In this document: positions 1-6,284 of the stretch, piece by piece | Position numbering within the stretch: the first letter of the stretch is position 1 | Layout of the letters: each line of letters begins with the position of its first letter | Assembly (NCBI GenBank): GCA_051439365.1 | Contig: JBFRWC010000073.1 | Coordinates: 1 to 7,126 of the forward strand | Direction: 5' to 3' | Length of the DNA: 7,126 nt | Source: JAAHGY01 sp051439365 | Lineage (GTDB): Bacteria > Cyanobacteriota > Cyanobacteriia > CAKZMO01 | The notes under the pieces: model-generated | Told to the model about the DNA's origin: nothing | What the model saw: only the letters and a program-made list of their open reading frames with translations | The model's database searches: none | Position numbers and translations under genes: made by a program

Positions 1-695
1 GCTGGGGCTTCTCCATCGCCAAAAATGTGATCAAAATGGAGAGTCATTTCCAAATCGGCGGACTGGTCAGGGTCCAAGAAGCCCTTGCGACTGTCCCCAA
101 TAAAGTCACCACAGGTGTAGCGAAACCTGGGGTCTAAGCCCAGGTCAAATTGAATAGTGCGATCGCCCTTTGTCGCCGTTCCGACCAATTGGATGGAATA
201 GTCGTTGCCATTGGCTTGATCCGGGGCAATAGACCAGGCGATCGCATTGTATCGTCCGCTGGGAACCGATTGAGTGGTGACAGCAATGGGGTCAGCGTCG
301 GCCTCTCCTGCCGCCAAATCAATCATTTGGGGCGCATCAACCAACACTTGCGCCACTTTTGCCGTGCTAGGGTCCAGATCGTCGCTGGCTTTGGCATCAT
401 AGGGGGGATCGGTTTGGTAAGCAGTAGCCTCGGTCACGGTCACGTAAAGATGATCGAAAGCGATCGCCCAACCATCCTTCGTTTCAAAGCCTTGGCGGAC
501 AAAATCCTCGCCATTGGCCGTCAGAGTCAGTGAACCTGTGCCAGCCGCTGTCGTTCCGCTTTCTGTTGAGGAAGGATCAGTGGTATCGGTTGGGGAACAC
601 CCCACCAAAAGGGCACAGGCCATTAACCCTAGACCACAACTCAACCGACCTGATAAGGGGAAAACGGGGCGAGACGTAAAGCAGTGAATCGTCAT
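1..695 (-). CDS. Secreted lipoprotein of unknown function, conserved-looking (C-terminus outside window)
   Basis: The reading frame is open from ATG at 695-693 to the window edge, giving 231 residues without a stop. Residues 1-33 look like a lipoprotein signal peptide: basic residues (R9, R17), a hydrophobic stretch (about 20-31) and the lipobox L-V-G-C with C33 as predicted lipidated residue. A Ser/Thr/Gly-rich linker (about 34-53) precedes a globular part starting near SLTLTANGEDF, with later segments such as FDHLYVTVTEATAYQTDPPY, SGRYNAIAWSIAP, RYTCGDFIGD and, at the edge, HFDHIFGDGEAP. From memory, similar lipoproteins with these phrases occur in other cyanobacteria without a known function; I cannot name a family with confidence. 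Export and membrane anchoring are inferred. The His/Asp-rich end might bind a metal, which is speculation. The start is supported by GGAAAG five bases upstream. Internal ATG (residue 25) would destroy the signal peptide. Confidence 0.88.
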   Translation of the reverse strand, partial: MTIHCFTSRPVFPLSGRLSCGLGLMACALLVGCSPTDTTDPSSTESGTTAAGTGSLTLTANGEDFVRQGFETKDGWAIAFDHLYVTVTEATAYQTDPPYDAKASDDLDPSTAKVAQVLVDAPQMIDLAAGEADADPIAVTTQSVPSGRYNAIAWSIAPDQANGNDYSIQLVGTATKGDRTIQFDLGLDPRFRYTCGDFIGDSRKGFLDPDQSADLEMTLHFDHIFGDGEAP

Positions 696-700
696 GGTAT

Positions 701-706
701 CTTTCC
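701..706 (-). promoter_or_regulatory. Ribosome binding site of the lipoprotein gene
   Basis: On the minus strand GGAAAG lies five bases before the ATG at 695. It is the clearest Shine-Dalgarno-like element in the window and decides the start of the lipoprotein gene. Confidence 0.6.
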
Positions 707-730
707 GTGGTGTTGATAGGGGACATTGGG

Positions 731-762
731 GGCTGCAAAGCATGAGGGCTGCAAAGCATGAG
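731..762. repeat. Perfect 16-bp tandem duplication in the leader of the lipoprotein gene
   Basis: The unit GGCTGCAAAGCATGAG occurs at 731-746 and again, identical, at 747-762. It lies 36-67 bases upstream of the lipoprotein start codon and overlaps the left arm of the inverted repeat at 760-802 by three bases. Two identical copies without a spacer suggest a recent slippage duplication or a doubled regulatory element. Confidence 0.9.
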
Positions 763-802
763 TCCAACCTGTCATGGTGTAAGGCCAAGACAGGTTGGAC
801 TC
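760..802. repeat. 14-bp perfect inverted repeat (hairpin) upstream of the lipoprotein gene
   Basis: GAGTCCAACCTGTC (760-773) is exactly complementary to GACAGGTTGGACTC (789-802), with a 15-base loop. No T-run follows on either strand, which argues against an intrinsic terminator. On the minus strand it would sit about 65 bases before the lipoprotein start, in a possible 5' untranslated leader. It could be an RNA stem-loop, an operator or a copy of a dispersed palindromic element. Confidence 0.85.
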
Positions 803-862
803 CCAATCTTGCGCCGTTGCAGTTGTATTGCCATGAAATGATAGTTACCCTCAAAGCACAAT

Positions 863-874
863 CCCCCTAGGGGG
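863..874. promoter_or_regulatory. Perfect 12-bp G/C palindrome, possible operator
   Basis: CCCCCTAGGGGG (863-874) is a perfect palindrome extended by extra G residues, lying about 170 bases upstream of the lipoprotein start between AT-richer stretches. Short symmetric sites of this type are typical of dimeric regulators, but I cannot assign one. The regulatory role is inferred from symmetry and position only. Confidence 0.3.
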
Positions 875-1087
875 GGTCATTCTTGAGATAACCGGGAAAA
901 TTCTAACAGAATATTGCCATTTATAACTTAGAGTAATCAAATATCACAAATTAGATCAAGCCATTACATGTAGCGTTTACTTTGGTGAAACCTTGAATAG
1001 GTACGCTATATTCTGATTGTGGTTCGATAGAATAGAGGGGAAAGAGGCGATCGCTCCTTCCCATCCCCCGTTATCGTTAACAATTGC

Positions 1088-1101
1088 TGAGATATATCTC
1101 A
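1088..1101. repeat. Perfect 14-bp AT-rich palindrome
   Basis: TGAGATATATCTCA is fully self-complementary with no loop. It lies between the divergent genes, far from both starts, and could be a dimeric regulator site or chance. Confidence 0.35.
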
Positions 1102-1250
1102 ATTTGCACATGGACTGTAATCAGGGGTTGTCCTGTGCGATCGCGCTCCCCTCGAATGATTGGTGCTATACCTTTAGGGGTCTGCTGTGAAATGGTTTGG
1201 TTTGATGAATAGTTTGATTGGATTAGGTGATTTCCGAGAAAAAATATACC

Positions 1251-1310
1251 GCTGTAGGGTGCTGTATAGCCCAAAGGGCATACCAGAAAAGCGCCAGCGT
1301 AACGCACCAC
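1251..1310. repeat. Fragment of a cyanobacterial palindromic repeat (GGTGCGTTACGC type)
   Basis: On the minus strand this reads GTGGTGCGTTACGCTGGCGC and ends in AGCACCCTAC, with GGTGC/GCACC arms (1258-1262, 1304-1308). From memory, GGTGCGTTACGC...GCACCCTAC is a common dispersed palindrome in cyanobacterial intergenic DNA. Here the centre is replaced by another hairpin: GTAT-A-GCCC (1264-1272) pairs with GGGCATAC (1276-1283) around an AAA loop with one bulged A. It looks like a decayed or chimeric copy. Confidence 0.55.
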
Positions 1311-1416
1311 AGGTTGGTAATTCTTTTACAAGAAATGGCCTTAGTCCTTTGCTGAGATTGATTTGTAATTCTGATTCCCCTCTCTTAGGCTATTTCTCAG
1401 AAAAATGAGATCCATG

Positions 1417-1451
1417 ATGCTGGGTTAGCAACAGCGTAACCCAGCCTACAC
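1417..1451. repeat. Cyanobacterial palindromic repeat (GCTGGGTTA...TAACCCAGC type)
   Basis: GCTGGGTTA (1419-1427) pairs perfectly with TAACCCAGC (1437-1445) around a nine-base centre that can itself fold as GC-AACA-GC. The unit with its trailing CTACA matches, from memory, a dispersed intergenic palindrome of cyanobacteria. It ends about 70 bases before the CobO-like gene and would form a hairpin upstream of it. Confidence 0.6.
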
Positions 1452-1520
1452 AGGGTTCATTACTTTTTAGAGATTGCTCCGTTTTAGTCAACGCCACAAT
1501 TGGCTTCATGAGTTTTTGGT

Positions 1521-2066
1521 ATGGTTTCCCAACTTTCTGCCCTAGATCATCGCCCACTTCCCGCCCATCCTCGCTTCCCCCAGCTCGTGGAAGGGATGCT
1601 TCAGGTCTACGCTTCCCCCCACCGTCATTTTTTTGTCCACGTCATGGCCCAAGCGCTGCAACAAGCGGGGCAAGGCACGTCTGTGTTGATTGCCCAGTTT
1701 CTCAAGGGAGGGATTGATCAAGGTCCGAACCATCCGGTGCATCTGGGCCAAAACCTGACTTGGCTCCGCTGCGACCTTTCACGCTGTATCACCACGCCTG
1801 AGGTGGAGTCCCATGAACGAACGGCTTTGCTTGATCTGTGGACCCATGTGCAAACGGTGGTTCATGACGGTCAGTATTCTTTTGTTGTTTTAGATGAACT
1901 CAGTCTCGCGGTCTCGTTGGACCTGATTCCGCTGGCGGAGGTGTTGCGGTTTCTGAAGCAGCGTCCGAGTCATGTGGATGTGGCTCTGACTGGGCCAGAA
2001 ATTCCTACGGCCATCATGGACCTGGCCGACCAAGTGACCCAGTTGCGCCGCAGTTACCGTGAGTAG
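1521..2066 (+). CDS. CobO/BtuR-like protein lacking Walker A (corrinoid adenosyltransferase family)
   Basis: The 181-residue product follows the CobA/CobO/BtuR fold from its second strand on: Q-F-L-K-G (59-63), W107 in ALLDLWTHVQ, the Walker B-type VVLDEL (122-127), RPSHVDVALTG (148-158) and LADQVTQLRR (168-177). True family members transfer the adenosyl group of ATP to cob(I)alamin or cobyrinic acid diamide, and bind ATP through an N-terminal GxGKGKT loop. Here that segment reads YASPHRHFFVHVM (30-42): the glycines and the Lys-Thr pair are gone. The C-terminal tail is also short compared with Salmonella CobA. I recall similar P-loop-less proteins in other cyanobacteria, so this is probably a conserved variant rather than a decaying gene; the frame is intact. 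Activity as an adenosyltransferase is doubtful. ATG 1521 is chosen because TGA at 1509-1511 closes the frame upstream; no good ribosome binding site is visible. Confidence 0.85.
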   Translation: MVSQLSALDHRPLPAHPRFPQLVEGMLQVYASPHRHFFVHVMAQALQQAGQGTSVLIAQFLKGGIDQGPNHPVHLGQNLTWLRCDLSRCITTPEVESHERTALLDLWTHVQTVVHDGQYSFVVLDELSLAVSLDLIPLAEVLRFLKQRPSHVDVALTGPEIPTAIMDLADQVTQLRRSYRE

Positions 2067-2096
2067 GAATGCGCGGAAAACTGTTAGATTCTGGTT

Positions 2097-2124
2097 CCCC
2101 TTCCCCCATTTTGGGGGCAAGGGG
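2097..2124. terminator. Possible bidirectional terminator hairpin between convergent genes
   Basis: CCCCTTCCCCC (2097-2107) pairs with GGGGG-C-AAGGGG (2113-2124), leaving one bulged C and an ATTTT loop. It lies 30 bases after the CobO-like stop and 50 bases after the kinase stop, in the 107-base convergent gap. The stem is strong, but neither side has a clear T-run, so factor-independent termination is uncertain. Confidence 0.45.
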
Positions 2125-2173
2125 CAAGGGGATGGAGGCAAATGGTGTTTTGTCGAAGGCAATTCCAGAGCGA

Positions 2174-5100
2174 TCAGGACGCATCCTGCTGTAAGAGATC
2201 GTTGATGACGGTGCCCAGTTGCCTCAGTTTGACGGGTTTGGCTAGATAGCGATCGGCCCCTACTTCGAGGCAGCGCTCTTGGTCTCCAGGCATGGCGAGG
2301 GCGGTGAGGGCAATGATGGGAATGGCTTGAATATCAGGGATCTGACGGATTTGCTGAATGGCTTCAATTCCGTCCACGTTGGGCATATGGATATCCATCA
2401 GAATAATGTCAGGGCGATGGCTCTGGGCTAGGGCGATCGCTTCTTCGCCGTCTTGGGCGACAATGACGTGGTGCTGGTAGTGGGTGAGATAGGTGACAAA
2501 GGTTTCCACATTGCTGTCATTGTCTTCGGCCAGCAGAATCAACCAGCCCGGGTTCGCGCTTCCCGTCTCGGTGTTGTCTTCGGCTTGGGAGCTAACCTTC
2601 GCCTCCTTGATGGGTTCAGATTGAGGGGTTGTCTCCGATTGGGGACCATCATCCACGGGCGCATCAGCAGTGACAGGCTGGGGTTCAGCCAACAGTAACG
2701 CGGCAGGCGCAACTTGATTTTCGGCAGCGGCTACTGCCTCCTCTTCCTCTGAGGCGAGGACAACTGGGGTGTAAGGGAGAGTGACGTGGAAACAGCTTCC
2801 CTGTTCGGGTACGCTATTGACGGTGATGGTGCCGTTTTGGGCATCCACCAACTGCTTGACGAGGGACAGCCCTAGTCCGGTACCTTCATACTGGCGATTG
2901 AGGCGACTATCCAATTGGACAAAGGATTGAAAAATTTTGGGGATATCCTCTGGGGCGATGCCAATTCCGGTGTCCTCGACCTGAAATTCAAGGGTGTGGG
3001 AGTCGGGATGAATCCAGGTGGTGAGGGTGACGCGACCGCCCTTGGGAGTGAACTTGACGGCGTTGTTGAGCAAGTTAATCAGCAATTGGCGTACCCGCAG
3101 GGGGTCAACGATCACGGGCACTTGCAGAGGGTCGATCGCCGAAACCAACTCGATTTGTTTGCGCTGGGCCAAGGGCTGGATAAATTGGAGGCAGGCGACA
3201 CAAACCTCGGCAAAATCTACGGCAACGGGGTCGAGGACCAGTTCCCCGGACTCGATTTTGGCCAGGTCCAGGATATCGGTAATCAAGGCCAGCAGATGAT
3301 TGCCGCTCTGTTCGATGGTGGCGATCGCCTCCGTTTGGCCAGCGGTCAATTCGCCAAAAATGGCATCTTGCAGCCCTTCGGAAAAACCAAGGATGGCATT
3401 GAGAGGAGTCCGCAGTTCGTGGCTCATGGTGGCCAAAAACTCGCTTTTGGCTTGATTGGCCGCATCAGCCGCGAGTTTTGCCGCCTCGGCCTGCTGGAAG
3501 AGTTCTGCCTGTTGCAACGCCACACTCAAGTGGGTGGCAATTTGTTCGACAAACTGAATTTCCCACTCTTGCCACTCATGGGGACCAGAACATTGATGCA
3601 CCGCCAACAACCCCCATAACCCCGCCTTTTGGCGCAGGGGCACCGCCAAATTGGCCCGGATTTGGAACTGTTCCAACGTTTCGACATAACAAGGCTGAAA
3701 CCCCGCCTCGTAAATATCCGCCACCGCAAAAATCCGGTGCAACTCGTATTGCTGGGCATAGCGCTCCCCAAAGCAATGGTCTTCCACAATCACCGACTGG
3801 GCGGCCACAAACGCAGGATTGCGATCTTCCGCCACCACCGCCCCTAGGCTCCAGTTGGAATCGGGATCAAATTTGAAAATGCACACCCGATCCACGGTTA
3901 ACAGCCGCCGGACCTCTTGGGTCGTGGTGGCAAAAATCTTGGTGAGATCCAGGGACTCCCGAATTTTGCCAATCACTTCCGACATCGTTTCCTGTTGGCT
4001 CAGCATCAGCGGCACCCGCTCTGCTTGTTGCTGGGTTAGGGCAAACAACTCAGCCTGCTGGAGCGCTGCCCCCAAATAGGCCGCAATTTGGGTAACAAAG
4101 TTGATTTCCGTCTGAGTCCAATGCCGGGGCGTATCCTGTTGGAAGACACAAAACAGTCCCCATAACTGTTGCCTCACTACCACGGGGATGATCATAAAGG
4201 CCCGGATATGGTGCTGTTCTAGGCTGCGAAGATGGTCCGATTTTAAATGGACGGTGTGGATGTCGTTCACCACCTTGCCCCCGAAAACGGAATCGTTCAA
4301 ACGGCAACAACTGCTGGGGTCAGCCGTATTACAGTTAATGGCCCAAATATCCCGAATGGCCAGCTCTGCTGGGGACCAGGATGGGGCAACGCTGCTAAAA
4401 ATTTCCGTTGTTTCGGGATTCCCTTGATCGTCAAAGCGGTAGAGGGTCACGTCGTTCAGGTCCATGACTTGGCGGACTTCATGGATGGCTGTGCGAAAAA
4501 TACTGACGACATCAGAGGTGGTTTGCAGGGCTGCGAGGATGGTGGCGATCGCCTGTTGTTGACGGGCCATCACCTCGGCATGGTGCAACTCCTCGGTTCT
4601 CGCTTGCACTTCGGCCCCTAGTTTGTCATTGAGAACCGCCACCTCCTCATAGAGACGATACTGTTTCACCGTCGTAGCAAACCGTTCGGCGATCGCCTGC
4701 CCCAACCGCACTTCCCCATCTGTCCACGGTTTCACCTGCCCCTCTTTCATTTGTCGCCAAGCCTCAAAGGACTGGCGAGGAAATAACTGGCGCTTGTCCG
4801 GGGTAAACTCTCCGGCCCACACCACTTCCTGGTCCACCCCGGTCCGAAAAACGGTCAGGCACCCCACCAACTGTTTATCCAGATGAAAGGGCAAAATCAA
4901 AAGGCCACGGATGTCCGTCTCCTGAAACGCACCCACAAGGGAACGGCACAATGGCTCCTGGTAGATATCGGGAATGGCCCAAGCTCGCGGGTAGTCATTT
5001 TGGTAAGAATGGGAGCGGGGCAAGGCATAGGCGGCTCGCATCCAAGGCACCGACCAGGATTGGGGCACCTGTTTCACCGTCGAGAGATAGTCGATCCCAT

Positions 5101-6139
5101 TCTCTGGAACGGTTATTCCCTGGGATGTAGGTGGGGGATTCTGGGAGGGAATCACTGAGGTCAAAAACCGTTGCCACAATAAGTTTTCTTCGATGGGCCG
5201 AGCTTCATCCGGTGAGAGAAAATCGGGTTGAGTCCCACAGACATAAATTTGCGGATCATCAGAGTCCGGCGGGGTTGCCAATGAGGGCCGATAGGGCTGT
5301 TTGGGCAAGTAAAGCCGCCCCCCCGTGCCCTGAAATAGCTTGATGGTTTCGTCCAAGGCCACTTGCAGATTGCTCAGGTTTTCATCTTGCATCAACCCAA
5401 TAATCTTGGCAATGTCCGATTTTTGCTGGGCCTCTTCCCGGAAATGACGCAGCAGCATCGTGTGGGTGATGGCGATCGCCAACTGATCCACCACCGCCTG
5501 AATAAAGGTCAGATCCTCAATGGTGACAGACCGGGGGGTGGCATGGTGAGACACCAATAAGCCCCACAGAAAGGTATTTTGCGGGAGGGAAGCCAGTGGT
5601 GGTGCGGTTAACTGGCTACTGGACGGGAGCGCCGCCCCTTCCACCACATCAATCACAATCGGCACCACCACGGAGGATTGCACCCCCATGCTGTGCAGAT
5701 ACTCCACATGGCACGGATCGACGGGCCGATAGGCAATCCCATCTACCGGAGCGTCCCCCAAGTAGTCCGACGGGACCGCTTCCGGACTCACCTCACGAAT
5801 GGGGCTAAGACCCACGCGCTCATTCACCAAATCCGTAATCACTCGCTGCCGAGCTTGTAAAAACATTTCCCTCGCATAGAGAGGAATATCGTCAGCCGGA
5901 AAGTTCAGCCCCAACAAGGAGGGCAGTTGTTCCTCATTCAACGATTCCGCCATCACCAGCCCGTGTCCATCCAGTTGAAACTGATAGATTTTGACCCGAT
6001 CCGTGCCCAAAAACTGCCGGACTTCCTCAACCGTGGCCTCCAGTACACTTTGGAGGTCTAGAGATTGGCGAATCCGGTTCGTAATGTGATTGAGCAGTGC
6101 TTGCTGAGTCAGATGAATCGGTGGTGTCTCTTGCTTCAT
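2174..6139 (-). CDS. PAS-less (Cph2-type) phytochrome / cyanobacteriochrome hybrid histidine kinase with receiver
   Basis: A 1321-residue soluble light-sensor kinase; no membrane segment seen. GAF1 (about 12-230) has the PASDIP-like FPADDIP (80-86; D84), the bilin-attachment pair C143-H144 in DPCHVEYLHSMGV, and LWGLLVSHH ending in H199, matching D207, C259, H260 and H290 of Cph1 by eye. The PHY domain (about 235-500) has the tongue W441-A-G and PRxSFxxW (454-461). A coiled-coil-like linker (495-530) leads to GAF3 (about 530-700), which lacks a Cys at the attachment position. GAF4 (about 715-885) has a DXCF motif (D787-H-C789-F) and canonical C817-Y818. Kinase core: H907 in SHELRTP, N-box N1022/N1026, DTGIGI (1056-1061), GTGLGL (1086-1091). 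A Glu/Ala/Pro-rich linker (1127-1196) precedes the receiver: D1206, phosphoacceptor D1249, T1279, K1301. No Hpt domain. Expected ligand is phycocyanobilin. No PAS domain or knot precedes GAF1, so it belongs with Cph2-like phytochromes; I recall All2699 of Nostoc PCC 7120 as comparable. The start has no Shine-Dalgarno. Confidence 0.95.
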   Translation of the reverse strand: MKQETPPIHLTQQALLNHITNRIRQSLDLQSVLEATVEEVRQFLGTDRVKIYQFQLDGHGLVMAESLNEEQLPSLLGLNFPADDIPLYAREMFLQARQRVITDLVNERVGLSPIREVSPEAVPSDYLGDAPVDGIAYRPVDPCHVEYLHSMGVQSSVVVPIVIDVVEGAALPSSSQLTAPPLASLPQNTFLWGLLVSHHATPRSVTIEDLTFIQAVVDQLAIAITHTMLLRHFREEAQQKSDIAKIIGLMQDENLSNLQVALDETIKLFQGTGGRLYLPKQPYRPSLATPPDSDDPQIYVCGTQPDFLSPDEARPIEENLLWQRFLTSVIPSQNPPPTSQGITVPENGIDYLSTVKQVPQSWSVPWMRAAYALPRSHSYQNDYPRAWAIPDIYQEPLCRSLVGAFQETDIRGLLILPFHLDKQLVGCLTVFRTGVDQEVVWAGEFTPDKRQLFPRQSFEAWRQMKEGQVKPWTDGEVRLGQAIAERFATTVKQYRLYEEVAVLNDKLGAEVQARTEELHHAEVMARQQQAIATILAALQTTSDVVSIFRTAIHEVRQVMDLNDVTLYRFDDQGNPETTEIFSSVAPSWSPAELAIRDIWAINCNTADPSSCCRLNDSVFGGKVVNDIHTVHLKSDHLRSLEQHHIRAFMIIPVVVRQQLWGLFCVFQQDTPRHWTQTEINFVTQIAAYLGAALQQAELFALTQQQAERVPLMLSQQETMSEVIGKIRESLDLTKIFATTTQEVRRLLTVDRVCIFKFDPDSNWSLGAVVAEDRNPAFVAAQSVIVEDHCFGERYAQQYELHRIFAVADIYEAGFQPCYVETLEQFQIRANLAVPLRQKAGLWGLLAVHQCSGPHEWQEWEIQFVEQIATHLSVALQQAELFQQAEAAKLAADAANQAKSEFLATMSHELRTPLNAILGFSEGLQDAIFGELTAGQTEAIATIEQSGNHLLALITDILDLAKIESGELVLDPVAVDFAEVCVACLQFIQPLAQRKQIELVSAIDPLQVPVIVDPLRVRQLLINLLNNAVKFTPKGGRVTLTTWIHPDSHTLEFQVEDTGIGIAPEDIPKIFQSFVQLDSRLNRQYEGTGLGLSLVKQLVDAQNGTITVNSVPEQGSCFHVTLPYTPVVLASEEEEAVAAAENQVAPAALLLAEPQPVTADAPVDDGPQSETTPQSEPIKEAKVSSQAEDNTETGSANPGWLILLAEDNDSNVETFVTYLTHYQHHVIVAQDGEEAIALAQSHRPDIILMDIHMPNVDGIEAIQQIRQIPDIQAIPIIALTALAMPGDQERCLEVGADRYLAKPVKLRQLGTVINDLLQQDAS

Positions 6140-6147
6140 TAGGAAAT

Positions 6148-6153
6148 ATTCTA
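6148..6153 (-). promoter_or_regulatory. Possible -10 element of the kinase gene
   Basis: TAGAAT on the minus strand begins 14 bases before the kinase ATG and fits a -10 box. The hexamer 17 bases further upstream (TTAGGG) is a poor -35. If real, transcription would start within a few bases of the ATG, giving an almost leaderless mRNA, which agrees with the absence of a Shine-Dalgarno sequence. Weak evidence. Confidence 0.2.
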
Positions 6154-6251
6154 TGAGTAGAAACTTTTTTCCCTAATTTTAACGGCCAGTGATGAAGGGA
6201 GATGGGAAAACATAACAAAGTCTAAACAAAATCAGATCCTCCCAAACTTAA

Positions 6252-6284
6252 AGATCCCCGGTTTTTGGGACAAACCGGGGATCT
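6252..6284. terminator. 13-bp perfect hairpin downstream of the DUF2062 gene, candidate terminator
   Basis: AGATCCCCGGTTT (6252-6264) pairs perfectly with AAACCGGGGATCT (6272-6284) around a seven-base loop. It lies 56 bases past the stop of the DUF2062 gene and 113 bases before the kinase start, both minus strand, so it could separate the two transcripts. After the stem the minus strand reads TTAAGTTT, only a weak T-tract. Confidence 0.5.

Larger units (their letters stand above)
696..1520. other. Gene-free intergenic region, 825 bases, between divergent genes
   Basis: The lipoprotein gene (minus) and the CobO-like gene (plus) diverge here, so both promoters should lie in this stretch, but I see no convincing -35/-10 pair for either. 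The short open frames inside (1077-1310 minus, 1187-1408 plus) run across palindromes and repeat fragments and resemble no protein I know. What the stretch does hold is listed separately: a tandem duplication, a long inverted repeat, two perfect palindromes and two palindromic repeat fragments. It also has two HIP1 octamers (1047-1054, 1137-1144). The part around 895-1030 is markedly AT-rich, as expected of a promoter region. Confidence 0.6.

Noticed and set aside
731..762. CRISPR array
   Set aside because: Only two copies, directly adjacent and without spacers.
1077..1310. Possible 77-residue minus-strand protein
   Set aside because: Same repeat-containing stretch; sequence is not protein-like and has no translation signal.
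1187..1408. Possible 73-residue plus-strand protein
   Set aside because: It runs through the palindromic repeat fragment at 1251-1310, has no ribosome binding site and resembles nothing known.
1508..1717. Plus-strand frame starting at 1508, upstream of the CobO-like start
   Set aside because: It is in a different frame from the CobO-like protein and its translation is Pro/Ser/Arg-rich with no family resemblance.
2915..3619. Open frame of 234 codons on the plus strand inside the kinase gene
   Set aside because: It lies opposite the well-supported kinase and receiver-side coding sequence, has no recognisable domain and has low-complexity Gly/Asp/Leu composition expected of an antisense shadow.
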